A model generated the notes under the pieces. That model was not told where the DNA came from, searched no databases, and worked only from the letters and a program-made list of their open reading frames with translations. From Ascochyta rabiei (Eukaryota > Ascomycota > Dothideomycetes > Pleosporales > Didymellaceae): 64,000 bases of DNA. The stretch lies in NCBI RefSeq assembly GCF_004011695.2, contig NC_082413.1, forward strand, positions 975,001 to 1,039,000, read 5' to 3'. Shown here in pieces: positions 10,605-21,413 of the stretch (its first letter is position 1; each line of letters begins with the position of its first letter). Position numbers and translations under genes: made by a program.

Positions 10605-12560
10605 ATGGCAACTCTCAGTACGCTGCCAAACGAGATAATCTCGATCATCACCAGCCACTTCGATCGACCTCGAGACCTGCTGAACCTGACTTTGACGAGT
10701 CGCCGACTATCAGAGTTCGTGAACCTGGATGGCTGGAAAGCTTTGCTCAAGGGACGTTTTCACGTCAACGGGTTAGACACAGATGCCCAAAACTCTGTCC
10801 ACGGTTTGACAACTCTCTACCGGAATTGGGGCCGTAAAGGGTTTGTGGCAAGATACCTAGAACCCAGTATCGAAACTACGAGTCTGAACACATGGGAGCC
10901 AGCACCATGGAGAGGACTTCGAGGACAGACCATGGGCTACCAACCCAGCATCGACAGCTATGAGGAGACGTTCGGCTCGTGGTCTGAGAGGAGAGAGGTA
11001 TTGGTCTGGTCTGCTGGTACGCAACTTGTTATGAGAGTAAAAGACTCGGAGCCTAGGAGTGGGTGTCGTACTAATGAACAGCCCTGTAAAACACAAACAT
11101 CAGATGCTTTCGGCCACACAAATTCTTGGTTTACATACAAGACTCCTGATAGCAGCGAAGGCAGAGATGATATCACGAGCCTGCGACTTCTTCGACCGCA
11201 TCAAAAGGAGCAAGGCTTTGAGGCCATGGTTTTTGGAACAGCCTCTGGTCAACTCACGCGACTCGACGTTGACTCAGAGCAAGCTCAAACAATTGAACAA
11301 AGTTTTGACACACTCGGACGATCAGTTAATGCTCTCGCTGTATCTTCCTCTCCCACACCTTTGTTAGCTACTACCCTTGGAGACACCTCATTAGCTCTCT
11401 TTCCACTGGACTGCGATGTATCAGAGAGGCCCATCGAAGCAGCTTCAGATGTAAACCCAATCATCCAAGGAGCTCGAAGTGGCAGTATCTGGTCTTGCAT
11501 GTTTCTGTCGAATGACAAGGTCGCTATTGGTATTGGCCCAACCAGCGAGCCAATACAAGTGTACCAAATCACACCAGGCGGCCTGTTGTCCGACCCTTAC
11601 CGATCTTTCGCACTGGGTACAACTCGAAGCTCACAGACGTCCGTATACCCAACTCTTCCAATCTCAGATCGCACACAGGGTGGATCAGAAGCTGGCAATG
11701 TCTTTTTATCAGGCGGTTACGATGGGATCGTTAGACTACATGACTTGCGATCGCCACGCGATGTCGAGAGCCTGTACTGGGATCCTACAAATGACTCGTC
11801 GGTCTACTCACTAGCGATACAAGGCCTCGAGCGTGTTGTTGTTGGTGTGTCAATGCATAGCATGCTCAAGGTCTTCGATCTACGCCTCTCCGGTTCGCGC
11901 GCCTACTCCACTGTCTCACTACCATCAGAAGTAAAATTCAAGCCTCGTAGTCAGGACTATGCAGCCAATGCCATTGTCAACGCCACAAGAGACACCGCGT
12001 CTGCCATCTGCGGTGGCTGGAACCTATATCTCAACCCCCGGAATCCACCAAAGCGCGACGCGTACCGGGAAGACTACTGGCGCGGTCGTGAAGACTCACC
12101 CGTGTACAGCCTTTCTATTCCCTCGGCCACGAGTCCAAATCTGTACGCCGGCCTTGAGGGCTCGATACAGAACCTTACATTCCACGGCATTGCCGACCCG
12201 TATCCTGACACTTTGCTTTCACAATCTACGACGCGCTTCACAGATAGTGCTGCGGTAGATGTACAATCATCTTATAACCCTCGAGGAGATGTTCTCAACC
12301 TAGGCATGTACGAGCAAGGTAGTGAGGAGGGACTGGGTATGCAGCTTCTTGTACAAGATGACGTTACCTCAGAGGCGGCAGATAAGGGGCTGAAGCGAGA
12401 TGATGCGAAATACAGGGGTCTCGATGAACGTTGGAAAGACCTTAGAGATGAGAAGGACCGATGGACCAGAGGTGTACCTCAGGGCCCCAGACAAGGGAAC
12501 AGGGGCGGCAGAGGTGGCAGAGGCAGGGGCAGAGGGAGAGGGAGAGGTCGTGGGTCTTGA
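10605..12560 (+). CDS. F-box protein with WD40-like propeller and RGG tail
   Basis: Single exon, 651 aa from the ATG giving MATLSTLPNEII; a GTG 27 nt upstream is in frame but not used here. Residues 1 to about 45 form an F-box (LPNEIISIITSHF, then LLNLTLTSRRL), which would bind Skp1 in an SCF ubiquitin ligase. The middle carries degenerate WD40 repeats; the clearest is FLSGGYDGIVRLHDLRSP, followed by a VFDLRLSG repeat. This suggests a propeller that recognises substrate. The last 30 residues are GR/RGG-rich (NRGGRGGRGRGRGRG), typical of RNA-binding or arginine-methylated tails, which is unusual on an F-box protein. Substrate unknown. Convergent with the ABC transporter gene. Confidence 0.85.
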   Translation: MATLSTLPNEIISIITSHFDRPRDLLNLTLTSRRLSEFVNLDGWKALLKGRFHVNGLDTDAQNSVHGLTTLYRNWGRKGFVARYLEPSIETTSLNTWEPAPWRGLRGQTMGYQPSIDSYEETFGSWSERREVLVWSAGTQLVMRVKDSEPRSGCRTNEQPCKTQTSDAFGHTNSWFTYKTPDSSEGRDDITSLRLLRPHQKEQGFEAMVFGTASGQLTRLDVDSEQAQTIEQSFDTLGRSVNALAVSSSPTPLLATTLGDTSLALFPLDCDVSERPIEAASDVNPIIQGARSGSIWSCMFLSNDKVAIGIGPTSEPIQVYQITPGGLLSDPYRSFALGTTRSSQTSVYPTLPISDRTQGGSEAGNVFLSGGYDGIVRLHDLRSPRDVESLYWDPTNDSSVYSLAIQGLERVVVGVSMHSMLKVFDLRLSGSRAYSTVSLPSEVKFKPRSQDYAANAIVNATRDTASAICGGWNLYLNPRNPPKRDAYREDYWRGREDSPVYSLSIPSATSPNLYAGLEGSIQNLTFHGIADPYPDTLLSQSTTRFTDSAAVDVQSSYNPRGDVLNLGMYEQGSEEGLGMQLLVQDDVTSEAADKGLKRDDAKYRGLDERWKDLRDEKDRWTRGVPQGPRQGNRGGRGGRGRGRGRGRGRGS

Positions 12561-13373
12561 GTAGCTGGTCTATATCAGTGCCTCAAAGCACTGCTTTCAT
12601 CTTTTTTTCGTCGTCATCTTTTGTGTGATGCTGTGGCTGTCCATGCGACGATTCTGCCATCGAATCAGTGAGCTGTTGAGAGAGACGGGGAGGGTAGATG
12701 GACTAGGACTGAGGAACAAATTCGAGCTTCAGGTATCCCAGGATTCCATCGCTCTAACTACAACACGCCCACAATAGAATCAACCTTTGCCTTTAAACTA
12801 TTCTCAACCCAAGTACTACATAATCGAGAGCTGATGCGGGGTTAACTCGCGCAGATGTCACTAGCACTGACATAGAGACCCAAGTAGTGATCTGGGATTG
12901 CGGCTACTGCATTAGCCATATAATCGGTCCGACTGCACGAATTGGCGTTCAGTAAGTACTCCATGCCAGGCCCGAGCTATAGCATGGATCTGAACATTTC
13001 CCGTGAGACGGTGGAGATGATACGCATATATGACTGGCACCCCAACCTCTCACTCGGTGAACGAAGGACGCAAGCAAAGCACAACAAACACAAGAGAGGG
13101 GTCTTTGATGACGAACAATCTAATTTTTTGAACTTGGTATACGGCCACCATACATGGATGACTATTAGATAATATACGATAGGTGAACACCCGCTTTCCA
13201 CAGCGGGCGGAGATGCTCAGCGCTTGAGCGGTGGGAAATCTGTGTAGCTAAGCCACTAATGAGGGGAAAATAAACTGCATGATGCGTCGCAAGGCGTTCA
13301 ACATGCCATGGTATAGCGGCGCAAGTACCCGCAAAAAATGCAAGGGGGGAAAGACAGAAAAACAAGGGTGGGT
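12561..13373. other. Convergent 3' intergenic region
   Basis: Lies between the 3' ends of the F-box/propeller gene and the ABC transporter gene, so it should contain both 3' UTRs. Short frames here have no domains. No other feature seen. Confidence 0.55.
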
Positions 13374-16300
13374 TTAGATCTTCTCGGTTCCAACATCCGG
13401 TACCGAGGGAGCACGCGATGCGGTTGTGGCAGTGGTTTTGTTACCGATCTTCTCGTTGTCGACGGAGCTGCCTGCACGGCTGGACGCCTCCACCGTCTGC
13501 CCTTGCGCAGCGCCCTTGTGTTCGCCGACCTCCTTTTTGTCGGCCTTCTCCTTCTTGGTCTTGGGCATGCGAATGAGCCAGTAGAGAGCAAGGGCAGCGA
13601 AGACGTTGAAGATGCAGTAGGCCCAAAGGATACCGAAGTTCCTCCAGACATCGTCGTAGCTAGAGGAAAGCTGGGTAAGGAAGGCATCCGTAGACTTGAT
13701 GGCGCAGTACTCGCAATCGCTATTGTCTTGTTCGTTGTTCAGGTAACCGCCGAAGATGTTGATATAGTCCTGCATGTAAGACAGGCAATTGTCACCCTGT
13801 GGAGGATCGAAATGGACAAACTCGTTTGCAGCGCAGTGGACTGTACTTCTCGCTAGACCCGTTGCAAGTAGGCCAGACACCAAGTACGTGAATGGCGAGA
13901 GGCGGTACATGAAGATCCAGAAGCGAGGAAAGGAGGCAGGTGTGGCAAGGACACCACAGAAGACCAAGCAGAGCGAGAACATCAAGTTGGCAATGTTACC
14001 ACCAGTCTCAGCCGACTCGATACCAGCGATGACCATGTGCGTAAATGTCGAGGTGAACAACAGGAACATCCATGTAAACAGGAAGAGCTGGAAACCACGG
14101 TAGTGGACCTGATCAGTGAGTTCGGCATTGCGGTACAGACCAATTGGGTACGCCCAGCAGAAATAGATGAGGACAGCCATAAGGGAGTTCCATGGAAGTT
14201 CGACCAGGATGTTGGACAACATGAAGGCCTTCCAGGAATAGGTCTTGCTGGGACGCTCACGGACTTCGTACAAAGCACGCTGGGTAACGAAGTGGGGCAT
14301 GATCTGCTGGACGAGTTGACCAAAGATGGTCATCAACATGAAAATACTGAACATCTGGTTCTGGAGACCTTGCTGTGTGTTGGGCATCTTGTACATGGAG
14401 AAACCAATGAAGAGGGCCGAGGAAACACAGAGAAGGGTTTTGGAGTAGATGTAGGCAGGGCTGCGCCAGTACTGCTGGAAGACACGCGTGGTGGTCTGGC
14501 GGAACTGCTCACCGAAAGGAGCGGCGAACTCGCGGTAGGCGGCCTTGTCCTCTCGCTTCTGGGCAGAGATGGTGCGTTCGAGACGGTTTTGCTGCGAGCG
14601 TTCAACCTTGAGCTCTTCAAGGTGACGTTGAACTTCAGCGTACTCGGGAGAATCGCGCCATGCCTGATGCCAGTCGACGTCAGTGTGAGATCCAGGAGCA
14701 GCGCCGATAACCTCGAGCATCCATTCGGCAGGGTTGGCCTCGGGAGGACACTGCACACCACTGTGACGGACGAAGTAGTCGACAAGGATTTTGGAGTTCT
14801 TGCCGACATCGCCATAGTACACAGTACGACCACCCTTGGCCAAGAAGAGGAGACGGTCAAAACGTTGGAACAACATGGCAGAAGGCTGGTGAATAGTGCA
14901 GAGAATGGCCTGCCCATTCTTCTTCAGCTTGTCCAAGAGATCAAGAATGGCCCATGAGGTTTGCGAGTCGAGACCGGAAGTAGGCTCATCCAGGAAGAGA
15001 AGCAGAGCAGGTTTGGCCGCCAGCTCAACACCAATGGTAAGACGCTTGCGCTGTTCGACGTTGAGACCTTCACCAGGAACACCGACGACAGCATCGGCGT
15101 ACTCTTCCATATCAAGAAGCTTGATGACTTCGCTGACATAGTCGATCTTTTCTTGACGAGCGACGTGGGCGGGCTGACGGAGGAGGGCAGAGAAGGTAAG
15201 GGCTTCACGGACGGTCGAGGTGGCCAAGTGCAAGTCCTGTTGCTGAGCGTAACCGGTCTTGCGCTGGAAGGAGTCATCACGAGGACTGCCGTCAACCAAC
15301 ATCTCACCGCTAATGACACCCATGGTAGTGCGTGTAGCCAAGACATCAAGCAAAGTGGTCTTACCTGCACCTGACACACCCATCAGGGCGGTCAAAGTGC
15401 CAGGCTTGACCCAACCGTCAACGTGGTCCAGAATGCGGCGGGGCTCGCCCTTGATCTTGATGTCGTAGCAGACGTCCTTCCACTGGAAGATGGCAGTCTG
15501 GCGCTCAATGATTGCGATGTTGTCGTTGCTGTCAGCGTAACCAGCAGGGCGACCGGTGGGATTGTTCTCAAGATCGTCAGTGGACTTGGCCTTGGGAGTT
15601 TGGTAGCCACGACGGAAGACCAGGACTTCACCCTTGGACTTGGAAGAGGTAATGTACTCAGTAGCAGTCAGGTAGACCATCATAAGACCGAACATGAAGA
15701 CCCAGAGAATACCAAAGTTGCGCCACTTGTGCGAGCGCTGGTACTCGTAGGCAGAGTTGATGTAAATACCACCATCGACATAGGGTTGGCCGGGTACGGA
15801 ACCAACAGCGCGGCAAGCGCGCTGTGTACCAGTCTGGGCATCATAGGCACCACCTGACGGGACGAACTGGTTGCACTCGAACTGTCTGCCGAAAAACTCG
15901 TTGACCATGAGGGCTTCGAAGCCGTAGCTAACAGGGTTGATGTAGCGGATCCACTTAGACCAGCCCAGCATGTAGTTGGGAGGGATAGCGAAGCCGGTGT
16001 AGATGACGAGACCCAAAATGAGGATGGCAGCGGGTGCCAGCGCCTGGACAAGAGACTTGGACAAAGAAGCAATCGATCGGAAGAACATGGACATGACCAG
16101 CGTAAGGGTGAAGGAGATTAAGACGAAGAAGAAGAAGTTGCCAGGCTCGCGGCGCAAGTTGGTCATGAAGTAGAGAACCAAGTTGAACGTGATGGTATTG
16201 GCGATCTTGTACGGCATGTCTGTCAACATACTGGCAAAGGCTTCGGCGGACGGGTGGTAGAGGGCGTATCGAGAATGCTTCTCGACGATTGGGCGTTGAG

Positions 16301-18155
16301 CATAGAGAGTAAGGATTTCGAGGGCAGAACCGAAGGCATTCATGAGAATGGCGAAGAAGAGCAGGGCGGATCGCTGGTAGAAAGAACCGGTGGTAGGCTG
16401 GAGGTTAAAAAAGACGGATGAGATGATCAGGGCCATGATGGAGTTGGCAATGAGTTGAGAGAGTGTGATGCTGGGATCGGCCTTTAGTCGGACGAAACCA
16501 CGCCACAGGCAGAGCTTGATCTGCTGGGTGTAGGAAAGGGTATAGGGAGACTTTGCGCGCTGTCCCTTGGCCTGCTGGAGCTTGCGGGACTCGGCGAACT
16601 TCTGAGCCATCTCACCGCCAACAGGGTACTTCTGTTCGTAAGCGTCAATCTGAGCCATGAGCGCAACCCTCTCCTGCGACTCCAACCAGCGCTGGTGAAA
16701 CTCATCAGGTGTACGAGGAACGCGGCCCTCAAAGCCCTTGGCGACAATACGCTCCAACGGAGATGTCATGGAGGTGAGAAAATCAGCATCGGTCTGACGA
16801 TCAGGGCAAACGAAGCCCATGTTGACAAAAAACTGCTTCGCATAGGTAGTTTTCCCGTAGAAGATCTGGCGGCCTTCGTACAGAACCAAGACCTTGTCGA
16901 AAAAGTCATACGCAGCCTGCGGAGCCTGGTAGATGGCGACGCATGCTGTGGTGCCGTTGATCTCAGTCTCCATGCGAAGAGTCCTACAGAACTCGATGGC
17001 GTTGGCGGAGTCAAGACCACGAGTGGAGTTATCCCATGCCTGCAGAGGCGCTCGGCTGAGAGAAGCTTCGGCGATGGTGACACGCTTGCGCTCTCCACCG
17101 GACACACCACGGAGGAAGTCGTTGCCCACACGGGTGTTGAGTGTATGCGAGATACCATACATGGCCATGATGACATCGCGCTGGTGCTTTGCATACTCGT
17201 CTGCTGTGACGCCACCAGGGATGTGGCGTGGGCGACGAGCGAGGGCAGCGAAGTAGAGCGTTTCGCCGACAGTCATGGCGGGGAAATGGACATCGACTTC
17301 GGCAGTGTAAATGGCCTCACCACGGTAGTTTTTCCGCATGAGCTCTGGGCTGACACCTTGTTTCACTTAGCCCACGCTGCACCTGACCTGACGGGATAGG
17401 ACTTCAGACATACCTTGGTAGTTCAGCTTTGATTTCTCGTCGACGAAGAAGCCGTGCGTCTCTCCGGTGATTGTCTTCAAAAAGGTCGAGCAACCAGATC
17501 CAGGAGGCCCAAGAACAACCAGCATCTCGCCAGCCTCAACGACACCGTCACAGCCCTGCAGAATGTTGATCTTGCGACCCTTGTCGCCCTTCAGCTTCTT
17601 GAGCAGTGCAGGTCCCCCGAGCCAAACGTTACCAACACTCTTCTGGTAATCTGTGTCGGCACCGAAACCGTGGACATTGAGATTCCTGAAACAGATACCT
17701 GCTTGCCTGGGTGGTGCTGCGTTATCGTCTGAAAGCTGAAGGTTCATCATGGCCTTGGTCCAGGCACGAGCATTGAAGTTGCCGCCAGAGGGATCCAATG
17801 ACGAGCCAGGGGTTGCATTGAACGGATTCTGGTTATGCGAAGCAGATTGCACGCTGTTAGAAGTCAGACGTCTTGCGAGCTGTAAAACTTCGTGTTCTCT
17901 TCGGACGGTCTCCTGGTCCTCGGCATCTTGGTTGTACGGCACCTCCTTCTCGACTGATGTAGTAGTGTGGTAATTGCTCCTAGGGGGCGAGTTCTGGGCA
18001 GCGATTGTAGTTGAATTAGATGATGTGTCATGACGGTTGTCCTCCTCGTGGAAGTGTGATTGTGATGGCCGACGACCCTGCATCTCAGGAGTAGGGGCGC
18101 CGCCAACTGCGGCCTCGCGGTCGTAGTTGGAGGTGAAGTTGCCTACGAGAGACAT
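13374..18155 (-). CDS. PDR-type (ABCG) full-size ABC transporter
   Basis: Two exons, 18155-17414 and 17356-13374, separated by a 57-nt intron (GTATGT donor, GCTAAG branch, AAG acceptor); 4725 nt, 1574 aa, normal for the family. The order is NBD-TMD-NBD-TMD. The first Walker A is GPPGSGCST (about residue 215), where Cys replaces the usual Lys, as is standard for fungal PDR pumps. The first signature is [15 protein letters not shown]. The second NBD has canonical GVSGAGKTT (about residue 900) and the degenerate signature [12 protein letters not shown] with [12 protein letters not shown]. Each TMD has several hydrophobic segments, and a Cys-containing extracellular loop precedes NBD2. The family exports fungicides, phytoalexins and other xenobiotics across the plasma membrane. 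Closest named types are CDR/Pdr5-like and AtrB-like; the exact subfamily is not resolved. The acidic, Ser/Asn-rich N-terminal 130 residues are typical. Expression is probably driven from the long region to the right. Confidence 0.93.
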
Positions 18156-19449
18156 TGTGATTGGGCGAACGCCACCAGGATCCTCTGGTTGGCCAGCTGT
18201 ATAATAGGAAAGCGAGTACTGTGTTTGTTCGGGTTACCACTGTCCAGTACAGGAGAAAAAGAAAGGTTGGGGTATTGAATGGTGCTGGGGCCAGGGACCT
18301 GGAGTTGACGAGCAGACACCACGAGCGGGAGAAGCTGGCTGATAAAAGGTAGCACACGCGCAAATAATATGATACGCCCAGCGGCGTAGGGATTTAGATC
18401 CATGGGCAGCGGCTTGGCTCGTCGCGACCGGAAGCGGATACGCTCACGCCCGCTCTTGCGTAGCGTATTGTGGATACCAGTATACGCTGCATACGGATGC
18501 GAGTGCGAACCGCCAATGAGACGGCGCTCTTCGCGAGTGTGAGATTCGTCCGCTTCTCCAGAACGTGACGCTGTCTTTCCAGGACAGTGGATTCTGGGAG
18601 TATCTGAGCGCGCATCGGAGTGTGCATCTGAGCACTGCATCGCTGATCTTGCGACAGCCGCACAGGAGCGTAGACGGTCAAGAACCAGGACGGCAGCTTC
18701 TCACGCTTACAGTGACACGGCCGTCCATCTGGCGCACGCTCCACTCACCAAAGAGGAAGTCAATTGGGCCAGCATTGTGCCCCGAGATCGCCCAAGACTC
18801 ACTACGATGCTGCGTGTCGCAACGTCGCGCCATCCAGAGCCACCACAGCGCCTAGCACAGTCGACTCTGCTGACAGTGTCTGACACGTTGGAGTTTCCCC
18901 GCCAGCAGGCTTTGTCTTCGCCCCCAAACAGCTCTTCCCTTCCCTACCAGTAACATGATATCGATGCAGGCATGCCTCTCGCCACGGCCAGCATCCTACA
19001 AGGTTAGCAGGCATCTAGACTCCCAACGCGGCCCACCCCCTTCTTACTCACGGACGAATACTGCAATTAGCCTGCTCAGGGTGAGTCGTGAGAGCGGGCC
19101 CGCCTTACGCAGGCACGGCGTGCACGTGTTGGCAAACGCGCTTTGACCGAAGTGGCGCGACTGCTCTTCCCTTCTTTCCTTGCTGGCTGCACCGCGCATC
19201 GCGTGGCACGAGGTTTCGTGCATGACGGGTCCATTGCGCATCCGTTTGCCGCACCCTAGCCAGTCTTGTCTGCTTCTCAGCCCTACAGCACACTATTGCG
19301 ACTTCAGCGCATGCAAAGTATCTGAGAGTCCCTGAACATCTCCACCTTCTTTCTCGTCGCACAATGCTGTGGTGCTCCCAGCCGCGTACCTCTTACCGAT
19401 GCCGGTGGGCGATCTGTGAGGCTGCGGGATAGGCTTGGCACATACAGAA
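18156..19449. other. Intergenic region upstream of the ABC transporter
   Basis: About 1.3 kb of normal-composition sequence upstream of the transporter ATG. The frames in it overlap on both strands and show no domains. It is presumably promoter and 5' UTR of the transporter; no specific binding site is claimed. Confidence 0.5.
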
Positions 19450-19458
19450 GATTGATAG
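19450..19458. repeat. Left target-site duplication of the MITE
   Basis: GATTGATAG, repeated exactly at 19809-19817 on the other side of the element. Confidence 0.65.
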
Positions 19459-19808
19459 CAGGGCAGGACACGCTTGAGCTGACCAACACTAAGAGCTCAA
19501 CCTTGCCTTAGCAGCTCCACCTAACCAACGCTAGGGATCATCTTCTAAACCTATCTAAAAGATGATATAAACATGTTAGGATTATGTTTATAACTAATTC
19601 TTAGGGTTAGAGTTAGTTTAAGGTTAGGGTTAGCTTAAGGTTAGTGTGATTTTAAGGTTAGAGTTATCTAGAATCTATTATATTTTATTATTTTAGAGTG
19701 CAGCAGCTGCAAAGATTTTAATTTCAATGTTCTTGCGTGTTGCTTAGACTAAGTCGGTAAGTCGGTGGTTAGGTCAGCTTTAGCGTTGGTCAGCTCAAGT
19801 GTATCCTC
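19459..19808. mobile_element. hAT-like MITE, 350 bp
   Basis: A non-coding AT-richer element with terminal inverted repeats. The left end at 19466-19492 (GGACACGCTTGAGC then TGACCAACACTAA) matches the reverse complement of 19780-19806 with three differences, all transitions. GATTGATAG occurs immediately outside both ends (19450-19458 and 19809-19817), consistent with an 8-9 bp target duplication as made by hAT transposases. The left end begins CAGGG, also hAT-like, but the right end is about 5 bases shorter there. The interior contains telomere-like GGTTAGGGTTAG runs and no coding potential. No autonomous partner is in the window. Confidence 0.7.
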
Positions 19809-19817
19809 GATTGATAG
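19809..19817. repeat. Right target-site duplication of the MITE
   Basis: GATTGATAG, the exact copy of 19450-19458. Confidence 0.65.
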
Positions 19818-20588
19818 GCAGGTTAGGCGCGTCTGGAGCCGGTGAGTGTGCATGTTGCAGAAGGTGGTCCACAGAAACCTCATCTTCCCGAATGCGGGAG
19901 ACAGTCAAAGTGACCTTGTCAGACCATTATTGATTAACCAGCAGCCAAAAGATGCCAAAGCAGTTTGCGTACAGTGAACGGTAATCCACAATCGATTCAA
20001 GTGCTCCACCACCATCTCCAAGAAATCGTGATAGACTGGCAGCTGCTGCACCCACTTCTTGCCACACGGGAGGCAGCATCGTCAATCAGCCAGATCAGAC
20101 AAATGCCGTCTTACCTCTCCAAGACTTCACATGCTAGAGCTGAGTAAGCTGACTACCAACTTCGCCAACAACTGGCCGCTAGACAATATTGCCCAGAAAG
20201 CGATCCTTCAAAAGTGACGCGCGTCGGCTTTGCCGTCGGCTTTGTTGCATGGGCTTCTTCATTCTCCGGACGGGCTGATGTGACTCGACGACAAACAAGT
20301 CCTGAATGAGAACAAGAGGGACTGAACGCAGCGCAGCAGCAGCCTGCAAGCTCGCGGCTCCCTCCGAGTTCCTGCCGTGCAGATCTGAGCCTTGAGCTGT
20401 TTTAGATTGAGACTGTACATGGTGTTCATATGGGAAGGAGAGTACTAGTACAAGTCAGGTCTCCATAACCACATCCCGCCATCTCGAGAGTCCCGTACCG
20501 AAAAACGTATATTCCACGCGCGTTTAAAACCACAATCTATATCCAAGCATAGCAACACAACACAAGACACAAAACAGCACAGTGTAAA

Positions 20589-20915
20589 TCACCGAGCAGT
20601 CAACGCCCGTACTCTGTAGCTGGATGGAATTCGTTCACCACCCACCTCGTACATCTCACCCTTGCGTGAGAAATCGACAATACTACCCACACTCCTTCCA
20701 ACACCATGAACACCGCCTCCTTGAATCAACTTCAAGAGTAAGACAGAGAAGTGCTGATAGCAGTTCAGCAAGAGAGAACAGGAGAAGGGGAGTTCTAGGG
20801 ACGGCTGGTGGCGAAAAAGTGTGTGTGTATTTTCATTTCTAGATACTAGCCTCCGCCATGCGAATACCGATACCGAGGTCGAGGGAACGGTAGATGGAGA
20901 CGTAGATGATATCAT
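20589..20915 (-). CDS. Possible small gene, 108-codon frame after a CT-rich leader
   Basis: A minus-strand frame starting MISSTSPSTV directly after a CT-rich tract of about 75 nt, which is how many fungal 5' leaders look, and ending RVRALTAR. The C-terminal third (GVHGVGRSVGSIVDFSRKGE) looks protein-like. An alternative structure exists: the overlapping frame reading YRSLDLGIGIRMAEA could splice at a GTATCT donor (about 20850) to the same C-terminal segment. I recognise no domain. It may equally be a shadow of a non-coding transcript. Confidence 0.22.
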   Translation of the reverse strand: MISSTSPSTVPSTSVSVFAWRRLVSRNENTHTLFRHQPSLELPFSCSLLLNCYQHFSVLLLKLIQGGGVHGVGRSVGSIVDFSRKGEMYEVGGERIPSSYRVRALTAR

Positions 20916-20917
20916 GG

Positions 20918-20995
20918 TAAAGACAAGAAGAAGTGAAGAAGAGAAGAAGAAAGAAGAGGAGAAGAGAAGAAGAAAGAAGAGGAGAGGATAGAAGA
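20918..20995. repeat. GA-rich low-complexity tract
   Basis: Irregular repeats of AGAAGAAGAAAGAAGAGG on the plus strand, CT-rich on the minus strand. It may act as a promoter element of the small minus-strand frame beside it. Confidence 0.8.
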
Positions 20996-21413
20996 TCAGA
21001 ACACAGAAGTGGACAGAGACACTGATTCATCTAGACCCCGCCCATTCATCTAAACCCTGATATCAGGACTTCAATACATCATTGTATAAGGCGATCTCGC
21101 CAATTGCATTGTGCTGTACAAGAAATTGTACGAGGTAGGTAGGAAGGTAGTTGCACATCTCTGTTCCCCCTAGCAAGCGTTGCGCGACGATCTCCCACCA
21201 GCCCTATCTGGACCACGCTGGGCCTTGCGCTGAAGGACGGGAACTCGGAACCTTGCGCTCCGTGGCTGCTGCGGCCGAGTGTCAACGGAGCGGAGGACGA
21301 CGATGGATGTTTTTTGTCTGACGCAGGGACGGGTGCTAGTGCTGCTGGCCTCTTCTGCCGTCTCTGGCATACTCTGATTAAAATGCTGAATATATACACT
21401 CGCCGCCACGGTC

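Larger units (their letters stand above)
19818..21413. other. Intergenic region with purine-rich tract
   Basis: 1.6 kb between the MITE and the 3' end of the FWD-1-like gene. It includes a GA-rich (minus-strand CT-rich) low-complexity tract at about 20918-20995. Immediately downstream of that tract on the minus strand is the small open frame listed separately. Otherwise nothing recognised. Confidence 0.5.

Noticed and set aside
12942..13172. Plus-strand 76-codon frame between the F-box/propeller and ABC genes
   Set aside because: No domain, no splice or leader signals, lies in the convergent 3' region.
14037..14957. Plus-strand 306-codon frame opposite the ABC transporter
   Set aside because: Antisense shadow of a GC-biased coding exon whose protein has all ABC motifs.
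19600..19665. Chromosome end or true interstitial telomere
   Set aside because: The TTAGGG-like motifs are few and degenerate and lie inside an element with inverted ends and a target duplication.
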